Notes: generated by a model not told the origin, from the sequence alone. 64,000 bases of DNA from an uncultured Ruminococcus sp. (GCA_910579955.1 CAJTWE010000003.1:88005-152004); one strand, 5' to 3'; shown: positions 53,471 to 62,438, counted from the first letter of the stretch. Numbers and translations are program-made.

Positions 53471-53961
53471 TACTCACTGTCCTCCTTAGCAGAGGTCAGG
53501 TTTGTAAGAGGTTTGGTATGGATTGCCTTCAACTGTTCATTGCAGGCTGTAAGCGTAAAACGTTTATCGAATGCACAGCCGTCAAGATAAGCCCTGATGA
53601 TATTCTTATCTGCTTTTCTGTAATCCTGGTCACATGGCATCGCATACAGCAGGAGCGAAAACAAGTAACGCTGCCTGAAAGGGTGAAGTCTGATTGCTAT
53701 ACAGACCGCACAGAGGTAATCATACTGCATCTTCCTTTTACCCGAAAGATACCGTGAGAGCGTAGATGGAGCAATTCCCGTCAGTCTTGCAAGCGTTTTC
53801 TGGCTTATATTGATCTCGTCTAAATACCGACATAATGCCACGCAGAAGCTGTCCTTGTTCTGCTCATTGAGATCATCAGTCCCGTAAACGTAAACTTCGT
53901 AGCTTTGCGGCTCCTCATGTTCGCTGAATAATGAAATCTGAGGAGTATGTAAATCATTCAT
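53470..53961 (-). CDS. HTH (Cro/CI-type) transcriptional regulator
   Basis: 163 residues with a central helix-turn-helix (about 45-75: INISQKTLARLTGIAPSTLS, RYLSGKRKM). The rest is helical and unrecognised. It is upstream of the sigma-like gene with one-base overlap, so the two are made together. The ribosome site is weak (GGACGG). Likely controls element maintenance or transfer. Confidence 0.78.
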   Translation of the reverse strand: MNDLHTPQISLFSEHEEPQSYEVYVYGTDDLNEQNKDSFCVALCRYLDEINISQKTLARLTGIAPSTLSRYLSGKRKMQYDYLCAVCIAIRLHPFRQRYLFSLLLYAMPCDQDYRKADKNIIRAYLDGCAFDKRFTLTACNEQLKAIHTKPLTNLTSAKEDSE

Positions 53962-54734
53962 AATACCGGTTCCGTCCTTTCTGTCAGACGGAAATCAGCA
54001 AATGAACATAGTAAGCCTGTCATTCGGAATATACCCGTCCGACAATCAAACATTACTCGTCCATTCGATCGTTTCATATTCAGTTTCCATACAGTGATCG
54101 AGTAACCCTCCTGCGCAGTAAGGTTCACCGTTGGAGCAACGCGCCGATGCGTTCTATATTATTATGAACCATTACAGCGTAAAAAGCAACTTCTCAGCGT
54201 TCCCGTTCGGGAACACCCGATTTTTATAAAAGCCCCATTTTCCTGCACTTTTCGATAATGCACTACCGATTCAACATTTCCACCTAACTCATTCAAACCT
54301 CAGTCCCATGTTGAAAAATTACTCTTTGTGCAAAATTATAGTGCGGCAACTTTTCACCAAAATTTCATTTTCCTATCACATTATGAGTAAAAAAAAGGGC
54401 GGCCTGATCTGCTCAGACCGCCCTTTATGCCGAGAGTTTACAGCATAACACACTCAACTTCTGTATCAGCACAAACAAATCCGCAAGGCAATCAATGCAG
54501 ACCGTGATCTATTATCATCGTCCAGTACACAGCTATCACCCCCTAAAGACCGTAATGGATTACCGATCAAGTCTTGTATGGAACTGTTCAATGACATCAC
54601 AAAAGTATCGAGTTGTATGCTTGTCTGCTTCCATTATATGAAACCAGTTGTACAAAATTTGGCTTTCTGGAAACAAACTTTCATTTTTTATTATATCATT
54701 TAAGATAGACAGAATTTGTACTTCTGAAAAGAAA
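53962..54734. other. Gene-poor region with two minus-strand terminators
   Basis: About 770 bp. It holds GTTCCCGTTCGGGAAC (54199-54214), a near-palindrome, and a strong terminator at 54393-54424. A 60-codon minus-strand reading frame (54560-54742) starts inside the exonuclease terminator and has no ribosome site, so I do not call it a gene. Confidence 0.6.
54390..54424 (-). terminator. Strong minus-strand terminator
   Basis: GGGCGG and CTGA pair with TCAG and CCGCCC (54397-54424), and the minus strand continues with nine T. The transcript it ends is unclear, because no good gene lies between it and the exonuclease terminator. Confidence 0.75.
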
Positions 54735-54762
54735 AGAGCCATTGCTTTATCGCAACAGCTCT
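54728..54762 (-). terminator. Terminator of the exonuclease gene
   Basis: On the minus strand AGAGCTGTTGC and GCAATGGCTCT pair (54762-54735), followed by TTTTCTTTTC, 14 bases after the stop codon. Confidence 0.8.
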
Positions 54763-54775
54763 GATAATTGATGAT

Positions 54776-55306
54776 TTATAGTTTGTATTCTTTCACATAT
54801 TCTCTCACGTCAATACCGCTTTCGATATATCTCAGCAGTATCTCCGCACAGGCATGACTATCACTGTCTGCCTGATGATGATCGAGAGCAATACCGTAGT
54901 GATCGCACATCACGTTTAGGTTATGCTTCATATCAGGCAGAACACGCCTGCCGATCCGGACCGTACAAAGGTATTTTGCCGTCGGTTTCCAAGAGATACC
55001 GTAATCACGCAGACAGGCACGAAGAACGCTCATATCGAACACAGCATTATGTGCAACCAGGATACCCTTGCTCATGATAGGCTCAATCTTCTTCCATAGC
55101 TCTGCAAAATTCGGAGCGCCCTTGACCTTATCCGCATCTATTCCGGTGAGCTTAGTGTTGAAGTAGTCGAAGTGTGTTTCGGGATCAACAAGAGAAAAGT
55201 AGTTCGCCACGATCTTATTATCCTTGATTGCAGAAATGCCTATCGCACTCATACGGTCATTTGCACGATTGGGCGTTTCAACGTCAAAGACTATGTAGAC
55301 TGCCAT
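54776..55306 (-). CDS. DEDDh 3'-5' exonuclease (DnaQ/PolC-epsilon type)
   Basis: A 176-residue stand-alone exonuclease domain. The acidic motifs are FDVETPN (Exo I), VAHNAVFDMSVL (Exo II) and HQADSDSHACAEIL (Exo III, with His). A proofreading or DNA-processing role is typical of the family; in a mobile element it may serve replication or repair after transfer. GGGAGTGAT precedes the ATG. The gap to the WYL gene is about 240 bp, with no other gene. Confidence 0.9.
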   Translation of the reverse strand: MAVYIVFDVETPNRANDRMSAIGISAIKDNKIVANYFSLVDPETHFDYFNTKLTGIDADKVKGAPNFAELWKKIEPIMSKGILVAHNAVFDMSVLRACLRDYGISWKPTAKYLCTVRIGRRVLPDMKHNLNVMCDHYGIALDHHQADSDSHACAEILLRYIESGIDVREYVKEYKL

Positions 55307-55550
55307 ATCGTATCACTCCCAAGCAAAGCAGATTATAGGTTAATTATACCACAACGGAACGGAAAGGTCAATTGGCAGAAAGAAAACAACCGACATTGCT
55401 GCCGACTGCCTTTCATTATGCTCCGATTCGCTCAAAGCTATTCAAAACCTGTTTATCCGAGAACAATGACAGCTTACCGTCAGATCATTAATTATGGGAT
55501 TGCACAAGAGTTGCTTGTGAGTTGCAGAAAGAGCCGTCAAAAAGCTGTTA

Positions 55551-56528
55551 CTAAGCAAATTCAGGATAAGCTCTTAGCATTTTACGGACTTCTTCCAAAT
55601 ACTCAGCTCGTTCTTTTACAGGCGAAACAAGCTCCACACCGTCACCATACTGCATAAGCCACAGATAAAATTTGCGGTTGATACCTACCCGTACACGGAT
55701 ACGAACATAGTCAGAATCTTCATCGTGAAAAATCGAAGCGTAATCTCCAAAATTTTCCCTCATTTCATCGAGCAGATACTTCTTTACCCGCAGTGTGACT
55801 ACGGTGAAGTATTCAGGAGCAAACATATCCGTTACGAACCCCTCATAATTGTCCTCCGGTGGCAGCCGAACATAAGACACTTCGCCACCGAGGATATTCT
55901 TCATTCGGTCAACTCTATATATACGCCATTTCCTGTCCTTCTCATTGAGGCATTTAAGATAGAATCGCTCATGGAAGTAGATCACGCTCACAGGGAGCAT
56001 TTCCCGTTTCTTATAGTAATAAGCTATCTGTTTCGTTGTTTCGTCATACTTGCCGTATTCAAAATCTATTTTCTGCCGTTCACCGATCAATCTATGAATC
56101 TTATCCAAGTTTTCCAAGAGATCGAGTGTCGAGGGACAACGTTCATTCAGAACGATACGGCTGATGAGCTGCCTGATCTCTGCATCGGAACACATACCCT
56201 CAAATTTCTTTATCAGTGTTTTCTTCTGAAATGCTGTCAGGAATTTGTTTATCGAGATCGAATCAACGATGAAACGTATTTCATTGAATGAGAAACTCTT
56301 GTCAATTAAAGCATAGTATGCCGTGTTATGTTCACGGTTATGCTTTACGATATGATTTCCCATAGCAGTCAGCCTGTCAAGGTCACGGCGAATCGTTACG
56401 TTCTTCACTCTGGTCAGATTGCAGACATTGGCGAGGTGTTCTTGTATCTGGCTGATTGATACATAGTGGTTCTCGTCCGTGTACCGTGACAGATAATCGT
56501 AGATGTATATAATTCTTTCATGATCCAT
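55551..56528 (-). CDS. WYL-domain transcriptional regulator
   Basis: 325 residues: an N-terminal DeoR-like winged helix (1-65, HYVSISQIQEHLANVCNL, VTIRRDLDRLTAMG), a central helical linker, the WYL domain (about 140-225, with PVSVIYFHERFYLKCLNEKD and YRVDRMKNI) and the WCX C-terminal extension (to 325). WYL proteins sense nucleic acids or nucleotides and often regulate defence or mobile elements. GGAGGGAAAATAAA precedes the ATG. Confidence 0.88.
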   Translation of the reverse strand: MDHERIIYIYDYLSRYTDENHYVSISQIQEHLANVCNLTRVKNVTIRRDLDRLTAMGNHIVKHNREHNTAYYALIDKSFSFNEIRFIVDSISINKFLTAFQKKTLIKKFEGMCSDAEIRQLISRIVLNERCPSTLDLLENLDKIHRLIGERQKIDFEYGKYDETTKQIAYYYKKREMLPVSVIYFHERFYLKCLNEKDRKWRIYRVDRMKNILGGEVSYVRLPPEDNYEGFVTDMFAPEYFTVVTLRVKKYLLDEMRENFGDYASIFHDEDSDYVRIRVRVGINRKFYLWLMQYGDGVELVSPVKERAEYLEEVRKMLRAYPEFA

Positions 56529-56557
56529 TTTATTTTCCCTCCTGAAAAAGCTGAAAA

Positions 56558-56592
56558 CCCTGTTCTGAAACGGAGTTCAGAACAGGGATTTT
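56558..56592. terminator. Perfect hairpin upstream of the WYL gene
   Basis: CCCTGTTCTGAA (56558-56569) and TTCAGAACAGGG (56576-56587), with TTTTT following on the plus strand. On the minus strand it lies in the leader of the WYL gene. Confidence 0.65.
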
Positions 56593-56852
56593 TGCATTTT
56601 ACTTATCCCGTTCACGCATCGCCCCTAAATGAAATATATTCTTCTGTCAGATAGCGATCCGGACACAGCCTACTATTACTATTTTACCATAATTATGCAT
56701 GAGTATCAATCAAGTTCGAAAAAAAACGGTATATTATTCGGAATGTTGTATCATCAGCAAATTTAACTGTAAACTTTTCATGAACATTTGCGGATTTCTT
56801 TCCCGATTTCTCAAATTTGGCGGTATATAAGTGAGGGGGTATTGCAGCCGAA

Positions 56853-57023
56853 GTTGCAAAGCTCCAATTTCTCTGACGGAGAGAGGAAACTTTGCAGAGC
56901 CAAAGGCTCAAATTGAAATCACGCACGGAGGGCGTGATTCAAACCCAGCAAGCTCGGTATCTCCGCATTACAATTTCTCAGAAATTTAATGTTCCGATAC
57001 AATGCTTGCAAGAGGGACACCCC
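56853..57023. other. Hairpin-rich region before mobC, candidate origin of transfer
   Basis: Inverted repeats in order: GCAAAG facing CTTTGC with an inner CTCTGACGGAGAG (about 56855-56895), GAGCC-AAA-GGCTC (56897-56909), AATCACGC facing GCGTGATT (56917-56939), and CAAGAGGG facing CCCCTTG (57009-57025). The position directly upstream of mobC and relaxase genes is where oriT usually lies. No nic site can be assigned by eye. Confidence 0.5.
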
Positions 57024-57398
57024 TTGAACCCCGAACAAAAGGAGATGAGAAAAATAGCAGAGATCGAACCGCATAATCGGTATATGCAGATACGCCTCAC
57101 CGAAGCAGAATACGAAGCTATCGAGCGCAAGTTTCGCAACAGCGGTCTGAGGTCACGGAGCGAGTTTATCAGGGCTATGATCTTTGAGGGATATATAGTC
57201 AATTTTGATGAGGAGAAGTTTGATAAGATTTACAGGCTTGTCGGAAGTATTTCCAACAACATCAATCAGATAGCCGTGAGAGCGAACAGCACGAACAAAT
57301 TGTATACCGAAGACATCGTGAACATCAAGGAGGGGCAGGATAAGATTTGGCAATTACTAAACTCTTTGCAATCAAAACTACTGAGGTTAAAGCGTTAG
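57024..57398 (+). CDS. mobC: MobC-like relaxosome accessory protein
   Basis: About 125 residues. A ribbon-helix-helix-like N-terminal part (NRYMQIRLTEAEYEAIERKF, SRSEFIRAMI) is followed by the MobC domain (GSISNNINQIAVRANSTN). It binds oriT and helps the relaxase. The start is uncertain: TTG 57024 has AGAGGG seven bases upstream, while ATG 57045 directly touches GGAG. An open frame extends upstream to 56892 but runs through the hairpin region. The gene overlaps the relaxase by about 50 bases. Confidence 0.82.
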   Translation: MNPEQKEMRKIAEIEPHNRYMQIRLTEAEYEAIERKFRNSGLRSRSEFIRAMIFEGYIVNFDEEKFDKIYRLVGSISNNINQIAVRANSTNKLYTEDIVNIKEGQDKIWQLLNSLQSKLLRLKR

Positions 57399-58747
57399 CC
57401 TATATCGCCAACCCTGAAAAAACAGACGGCGGCAGACTGATCTTCACATACGGGTGCAGCTCTGATCCTGCACAGGCAAGCAGAGATTTTGAAGCAGTCC
57501 GTGCAGGAGGAACGGGCTTGAATACTGTCCTCTCTCAGCACTTTATTCAGAGCTTTAAGCCTGGTGAGATCACGCCTGAAAGAGCTTTGGAAGTAGGCAA
57601 GGAACTTTGCGAAAAATTCCTCAAGGGCGAATACCAATACTTTCTCGCAATCCATACCGATACCGACCATACACATCTGCACGTTATCTTCAATAATGTG
57701 AACCGAAAAAACGGCAGAACTTTCGAGACCAATATGAATCAGGGCAAGGTCAAGGAACGTGCGTGGAAGAAGCTTATTGACCTGTCGGACGAAGTATGCA
57801 AACGGCATCATCTGGATGTTATCGAACACCCCGAAAGAACGAAGGGCAAGAGCCATTGGGAGTGGGATATGAACCGTCAAAGGCTATCGTGGAAAGCCAA
57901 GCTGAAATACACGATAGATCAGGTTGTGAAAGCAAGCGAGGACTTCGATGATTTTATCAGGAAATGCGCCGAATATGGTGTGCTTGTTGAGTACAATCCA
58001 GACCACAAGATCGACCTGAAATTTATGCTTTCGGAGCAGAAAGAACGCAATCCGAGAGCCAAGATGACTCGCGCCCGAACACTCGGCTGGTACTATGAAA
58101 CACGGCAGATCAAAGACCGCATCGCTCAGTATCACGGAGTTATGATCTACACGCCGAGGACAAAGGTCAGAGTTATCACAAAGAAGCCACCGAACAAGTT
58201 CGTTCAGGACGCTATCGACCGTGGCAATATGAAGCTCGCCAGTATCGCAAAGAATGTGATAGCTGAGTACGGTGTTGAGCCTGATGAGATACGGCAGGCG
58301 GCAATATCGGAATACGCACACAGCCGAGGACTTCTCTCCGAGCTAAACGACATGAAAACGAAGATCGAGGACTTGCAGGTGAAGCTGAAAGTCCTGCGGA
58401 AATACCGCAAGCTGAAAGTGTACGTCGAGGAGCTGAAAGCCCTCAGCGGAAGTGCTGCGAAGAAGTACCGAAAGGAACACAGCGCAGAGCTTACCGAGTA
58501 CGGGCAAATCCGCACTAAGGTATTGGAGCTTTATCCCTCCGGTCATATCCCGACCGTGGAGAGCCTGGACAAAAAAATAAACGCCCTTATACAAGAGCGT
58601 TCATTGAAGGATCAGCAGTTTCGTGAAGCGGACAAGCGGGCACGTGACCTTGCCGACGCACAGCGTACCATTGAGGAGTTTCTCCGTCAGGAACGCAATG
58701 AACAGCAGCAAGACCGCAAGCGTAAAAAGAATGGGGATTTGGAGTGA
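57347..58747 (+). CDS. Relaxase, MOBP/VirD2 type
   Basis: A 466-residue nuclease that nicks oriT and pilots the strand during conjugation. The N-terminal relaxase domain has SQHFIQSFKPGEI and the metal-binding HTDTDHTHLHVIFNNV (about residues 103-118), followed by RTFETNMNQ. The C-terminal half is a long coiled coil (about 330-460). The start is TTG 57347 after AAGGAGGGG, inside mobC. Codon use is GC-rich. A catalytic Tyr should lie near the N-terminus (AYIANPEKT). Confidence 0.9.
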   Translation: MAITKLFAIKTTEVKALAYIANPEKTDGGRLIFTYGCSSDPAQASRDFEAVRAGGTGLNTVLSQHFIQSFKPGEITPERALEVGKELCEKFLKGEYQYFLAIHTDTDHTHLHVIFNNVNRKNGRTFETNMNQGKVKERAWKKLIDLSDEVCKRHHLDVIEHPERTKGKSHWEWDMNRQRLSWKAKLKYTIDQVVKASEDFDDFIRKCAEYGVLVEYNPDHKIDLKFMLSEQKERNPRAKMTRARTLGWYYETRQIKDRIAQYHGVMIYTPRTKVRVITKKPPNKFVQDAIDRGNMKLASIAKNVIAEYGVEPDEIRQAAISEYAHSRGLLSELNDMKTKIEDLQVKLKVLRKYRKLKVYVEELKALSGSAAKKYRKEHSAELTEYGQIRTKVLELYPSGHIPTVESLDKKINALIQERSLKDQQFREADKRARDLADAQRTIEEFLRQERNEQQQDRKRKKNGDLE

Positions 58748-59071
58748 TTACAAGAGCCATTTTTCCCGTAGTTCTAATTCATAATCATCACCAAGTTCCA
58801 TGACAATCCGATAATATGCTTGTTTTGCTCTTTCAATAAAGTCGGCTTGCTCTTGTTCTTACCACAGAAGCGGATTCGGAGGATACTCCCAATCCAATGC
58901 TTCATCATGTTTATTGATAAGATACTCAAGCTCATTTTTCAAATTGTCAGAAAGAGGTAAACTATCAAGCTCGATTGGATAATCATATTTCTCACGGGCA
59001 GCATCATTTACACTCCATAAGCAGATACCGCTGCCCCAATCATACATATATTTCAAAGCATATTTTGCCAT
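58748..59071 (-). pseudogene. Small element protein interrupted by in-frame TAA
   Basis: The first part (59071-58859) encodes about 70 residues (MAKYALKYMYDWGSGICLWS ... PPNPLLW) and then meets TAA at 58861-58859. The same frame continues at once for 36 more codons (EQEQADFIERAKQAYYRIVM, then ELGDDYELELREKWLL) and ends with TAA at 58750-58748, touching the relaxase stop. The downstream part has normal coding character, which suggests one CDS of about 107 codons with a nonsense change. The start is ATG 59071 after GGAGAG; ATG 59086 lies inside the preceding gene. Function unknown. Confidence 0.65.
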
Positions 59072-59072
59072 A

Positions 59073-59498
59073 TCATTTCTCTCCATGATTAGCCTTGTAT
59101 TCTTCCAACGCCGTGAGCAACAGCTTATTCACGCTCATACCCTGAGACTCTGCATAAGCCTTGATCGCATCACGCTCCTTGGCAGACACATACAGCTTCA
59201 GCGTTTTGTAATTTGCTTTGGCATACTGAGCGTTTGAGGATATTTTCTTGGAACGAGCCTGCTTCTGCTGGCACTCCTTACAATACTTCTGAGAGCCTGC
59301 CGTCACCTTATAAGGCTTTCCGCAGATAGAGCATATCTGCTCGCTGCCGATCGCAACAGCTTCTCCGGCTTGCTTCTTCTCCTTATATGCCCTGTTCCGC
59401 ATGACCTGAGCCTTGTCACGGCAGTAGATACAGTATTTCGCTCTGCTTGACGGAGACTCAAACTCCATTCCGCAGATCTGGCAAGTGTGCTTATACAT
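59073..59498 (-). CDS. Double zinc-ribbon protein with RHH-like C-terminus
   Basis: 141 residues: two Cys4-like ribbons (CQICGMEF...YCIYCRDK and CSICGKPY...YCKECQQK) joined by a basic linker, then a ribbon-helix-helix-like tail (TLKLYVSAKERDAIKAYAES, QGMSVNKLLLTAL). This is the layout of a DNA-binding regulator. It is transcribed divergently from ssb across a symmetric promoter region, so it could regulate both (inference). The ATG follows AGGGGTGATCTG. Confidence 0.72.
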   Translation of the reverse strand: MYKHTCQICGMEFESPSSRAKYCIYCRDKAQVMRNRAYKEKKQAGEAVAIGSEQICSICGKPYKVTAGSQKYCKECQQKQARSKKISSNAQYAKANYKTLKLYVSAKERDAIKAYAESQGMSVNKLLLTALEEYKANHGEK

Positions 59499-59528
59499 CA
59501 GATCACCCCTTGATCGGTTATTACAGAT

Positions 59529-59675
59529 ATTCTATCACATTAGTGGGGATATGTCAAGTATAATCGAAAATATAGTGAAGCTGCACTGGGGAAATCAGAT
59601 AATTTGCTGCGCATTGCCGAAATTCAAAAACTTCTCAAAATTATACTTGACAATAGGGATATTGTATAATATAAT
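59529..59675. promoter_or_regulatory. Divergent promoter pair built on a 13-bp inverted repeat
   Basis: TGTCAAGTATAAT (59552-59564) is the exact reverse complement of ATTATACTTGACA (59640-59652). Each copy ends in a -35 box TTGACA. The minus promoter has TAGAAT (59534-59529) and the plus promoter TATAAT (59670-59675), both with 17-base spacers. The plus side also carries ACAATA-GGGA-TATTGT over its spacer. Confidence 0.8.
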
Positions 59676-59729
59676 GAAAGTGCAACAGGAACACGGAAAC
59701 CCACAAACCACGAAAGGAAGGTAAATCCT

Positions 59730-60119
59730 ATGTTAAACAAATTCTTAGTCGCAGGCAGAATGACTGCTGATCCCGAAATTCAGACCAAAGGTGAAAACAG
59801 GCTTTGCAAGTTCACCATTGCCTGCGAACGTCCAAAGCGTAAGGACGAGGAGAATCCCGAAACTGACTTCTTTCAATGCACCGCCTGGAACCGCAACGCT
59901 GACGTGATCTTTGATTGGTTCGGCAAGGGCGATATGGTCACACTCGTCGGAGCAGTCCACATCAACCGCTTTGAAAAGGACGGTCAGAAGCGTTCTTCCA
60001 CTGAGGTCAAAGTTGAGGAAATCCACTTCAACGGCGGTAAGAAGCGTGAGAACACCGCACCGTCTGACAGCGGCTACGATAACCCCTACGCAGGAACAGA
60101 GGACGATCCGCTGTTCTGA
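59730..60119 (+). CDS. ssb: Single-stranded DNA-binding protein
   Basis: 129 residues with the OB-fold pattern LNKFLVAGRMTADPEIQT, FTIACERPKR, FFQCTAWNRNADVIFDWFGK and the acidic C-terminal tip (DDPLF) that recruits repair proteins. It protects single-stranded DNA during transfer. AAAGGAAGG precedes the ATG. First gene of the partition operon. Confidence 0.95.
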   Translation: MLNKFLVAGRMTADPEIQTKGENRLCKFTIACERPKRKDEENPETDFFQCTAWNRNADVIFDWFGKGDMVTLVGAVHINRFEKDGQKRSSTEVKVEEIHFNGGKKRENTAPSDSGYDNPYAGTEDDPLF

Positions 60120-60145
60120 GCAATAATCACAAGGAGGATAGGAAA

Positions 60146-60928
60146 ATGGAAACTACTATCATTGCAATCAGCAATCAGAAAGGCGGAGTCGGCAAGTCCA
60201 CCACCGCATACAACCTCGGAGCTTGCCTTGCTCTGAACCACGGAAAGAAGGTTCTGCTTGTGGACTTCGATCCGCAGGCAAACCTCTCCGAATACCTGAA
60301 ATACGAGCCGGACGGCAACCCGACCATGACACAGCTTATCATGTCATTCTACGCAGGAAATCCCGTGACCGCCGAGACAGCTCAGAGAGCGATCCGTCAC
60401 AGCGAAACCGCAGGAGTGGACTACATTCCCGCCGACATCAACCTCGCCAATGCGGAAACGCTCATGGTCACGATGATCTCAAAGGAGCATATTCTCCGCA
60501 GGATACTTACGGAAGATGTGGTCGGAGCGTATGACTTCGTGCTGATCGACTGCCTGCCGTCCCTCGGAACGCTCCTTATCAATGTTCTTACCGCTGCGGA
60601 CAGAGTGCTGATACCCGTGCAGACACAGAAGTTCAGTATGGACGGCTTGCAGTCCCTTGAAGCCCTCACACAGCTCGTCAAGGCAAATACCAACCCAAAG
60701 CTGAACCTCATCGGAGTGCTGCCGACTATGGTTGACCGCACAAAGGTCAGCAGAACGGCGATAGAAACCCTCAAGGAAAAGTACGGCGAAATGCTGTTCA
60801 GGACAAGCATCAGCAAGTCCATTGAAGCGGCGAAAAGCTCCGAGAACGGCACACCGCTTTGTCTCACAGGTCACAAGTTAGGTCAGGAATATGATGAATT
60901 GGCTCAGGAGGTGCTTTCAAGATGTTAA
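60146..60928 (+). CDS. parA: ParA/Soj-type partition ATPase
   Basis: A 260-residue deviant-Walker ATPase: NQKGGVGKSTTAYNLG (residues 9-24), VLLVDFDPQANLSEYL, FVLIDCLPSLG and PVQTQKFSMDGLQ. It moves or stabilises the excised element together with ParB encoded downstream. AAGGAGG precedes the ATG. The gene overlaps the next one by 7 bases. Confidence 0.95.
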   Translation: METTIIAISNQKGGVGKSTTAYNLGACLALNHGKKVLLVDFDPQANLSEYLKYEPDGNPTMTQLIMSFYAGNPVTAETAQRAIRHSETAGVDYIPADINLANAETLMVTMISKEHILRRILTEDVVGAYDFVLIDCLPSLGTLLINVLTAADRVLIPVQTQKFSMDGLQSLEALTQLVKANTNPKLNLIGVLPTMVDRTKVSRTAIETLKEKYGEMLFRTSISKSIEAAKSSENGTPLCLTGHKLGQEYDELAQEVLSRC

Positions 60929-61146
60929 GTATGTCAGAACTTGCAATGAACCCGAATCGCAAGGTCACTACCGTATGTTACGGCAAAAAGCAGGAGTGGG
61001 ACGATCGTGAAGAAGCTCAGGCTTATTTCCTTGAAGCGCTGATGAACAGCGACGGCGCAGAGCATGACCGCTACTCCGGCATCTACATTCAGCTTCAGAA
61101 CGGACTGAGCTACTGCACCGATGAAGATGACGAGGAGGACGAGTGA
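60922..61146 (+). CDS. Small acidic element protein, unknown
   Basis: 74 residues with a strongly acidic tail (DEDDEEDE). I recognise no domain. GGAGGTG lies about 11 bases upstream, and the gene is wedged between parA and the next gene with overlaps at both ends, so it is translated as part of the partition operon. Confidence 0.72.
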   Translation: MLSMSELAMNPNRKVTTVCYGKKQEWDDREEAQAYFLEALMNSDGAEHDRYSGIYIQLQNGLSYCTDEDDEEDE

Positions 61147-61490
61147 TGAAACCCTTTGATACCGACAAGATACCGTGGCTTTTCACTCCCCACGGCGAGG
61201 GTGAGCTGAATGAGTATTTCAGCTCCGACCACAGCATAGTCATTTCCGAGACTTCTAAGGAAGTGATCGCAAGCCTTTCCGAGAGCCGTGACAGGTTCTC
61301 AGGGAAGCTATGCTACACCTTCAATTACAATCAGCGCAGATACAGATACACGCTCCTGCGGTTTGCGGATATGATCGTCCGTGCAGATGTGACGGCGAAA
61401 AAGCTGAAAAGCCGCATTATGGAGCTTGACGCAGAGAACCGTGAGCTTCGCAAACAGCTTGCGGACATGGAAAGGAAGATGAAACGATGA
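61146..61490 (+). CDS. Small element protein with C-terminal coiled coil, unknown
   Basis: 114 residues. The N-terminal part (KPFDTDKIPWLFTPHGEGEL) is unrecognised, and the last 40 residues form a heptad-rich helix (KLKSRIMELDAENRELRKQL). ATG 61146 shares a base with the previous stop (TGATG). The GTG at 61143 is less likely. The 3' end overlaps parB by 4 bases. Confidence 0.72.
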   Translation: MKPFDTDKIPWLFTPHGEGELNEYFSSDHSIVISETSKEVIASLSESRDRFSGKLCYTFNYNQRRYRYTLLRFADMIVRADVTAKKLKSRIMELDAENRELRKQLADMERKMKR

Positions 61491-62437
61491 ATACACCGCA
61501 GTTTGACCTGAGTGCTATGCTCTCCACACCGCAGCAGACCGCTGTTCAGCAGATTCCTTGCGACAAACTCCACCCATATCACAATCACAAGTTTGAGCTG
61601 TACTCCGGCGAGAGACTTGAAGATATGGTAGCCAGCATCAAGGAAAATGGTGTGCTATCACCGATCATCGTTCAGCCGGACGGAGACGGATACGAAATTC
61701 TTATCGGTCACAACCGCTGGAATGCTTCTAAACTTGCAGGACTGTCGACTGTTCCGTCGATCATCAAGGCAGGGCTCACCGAGGACGAAGCCGAAATGTA
61801 TGTCATAGAGTCGAATGTTATGCAGAGAGGCTTTGAAAACCTCAGAATATCGGAACAGGCTGCCGCCGTTGCACTCCGCCATTCCGAAATGTTCTCTCAG
61901 GGCAAGCGGAATGATATTCTCAGGGAGCTTGCACGCCTTGAAAATCCCTCAGCCGAACCCGACAGCTCAACTTTGAATCCAGTGGGTTCAAAGTTAGACA
62001 CGAGCGAGAGCATCGGAAATGAGTACGGTGTCAGCAAAGGCTCGGTAGTAAGGCTTATTCGTATCAATAAGCTCACTGATGAGCTGAAAGCCCTTGTGGA
62101 CAGCGGAGATATTGCTATCCGAACAGGCGTGGAGCTTTCTTTCCTTTCTGAAGATACACAGGCTGTTGTCGCTGAATGTGCTGAGGACTGGAAGATCGAC
62201 ATGAAAAACGCTAAGAAGCTCCGTGCTTCTGCCGACAGCGAGGGCAATATCACTCCCGAAACCGTTCACGCTATTCTTTACGGCGAGGACACCGAGCCGA
62301 AAGTGAAGTCCAAAAGTGTGAAGATCAGCCACGATATTTATACCAAGTATTTCAGCAACGGCGAGAAGCCGAAAGAGATCACTGATACTATTGAAAAGGC
62401 ACTTGAACTCTACTTTAAAAATATGGAGGACAAATAA
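61487..62437 (+). CDS. parB: ParB/Spo0J-type partition protein
   Basis: 316 residues with the ParB N-terminal nuclease-like domain (LHPYHNHKFELYSGERLEDM, then GYEILIGHNRWNASKLAG), the helix-turn-helix region (EYGVSKGSVVRLIRINKL) and a C-terminal tail. It binds a centromere-like site, which was not located. It overlaps the coiled-coil gene (ATGA) and belongs to the parA operon. Confidence 0.92.
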   Translation: MNTPQFDLSAMLSTPQQTAVQQIPCDKLHPYHNHKFELYSGERLEDMVASIKENGVLSPIIVQPDGDGYEILIGHNRWNASKLAGLSTVPSIIKAGLTEDEAEMYVIESNVMQRGFENLRISEQAAAVALRHSEMFSQGKRNDILRELARLENPSAEPDSSTLNPVGSKLDTSESIGNEYGVSKGSVVRLIRINKLTDELKALVDSGDIAIRTGVELSFLSEDTQAVVAECAEDWKIDMKNAKKLRASADSEGNITPETVHAILYGEDTEPKVKSKSVKISHDIYTKYFSNGEKPKEITDTIEKALELYFKNMEDK

Positions 62438-62438
62438 T

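Noticed and set aside
54199..54214. SOS (LexA) box at GTTCCCGTTCGGGAAC
   Set aside because: Does not match the Firmicute CGAAC-N4-GTTCG box and is not at a promoter.
54560..54742. 60-codon minus-strand frame after the exonuclease gene
   Set aside because: Its ATG lies within the exonuclease terminator hairpin and no ribosome site precedes it.
55172..55657. 161-codon plus-strand frame
   Set aside because: Overlaps the ends of two well-supported minus-strand genes and shows no domain.
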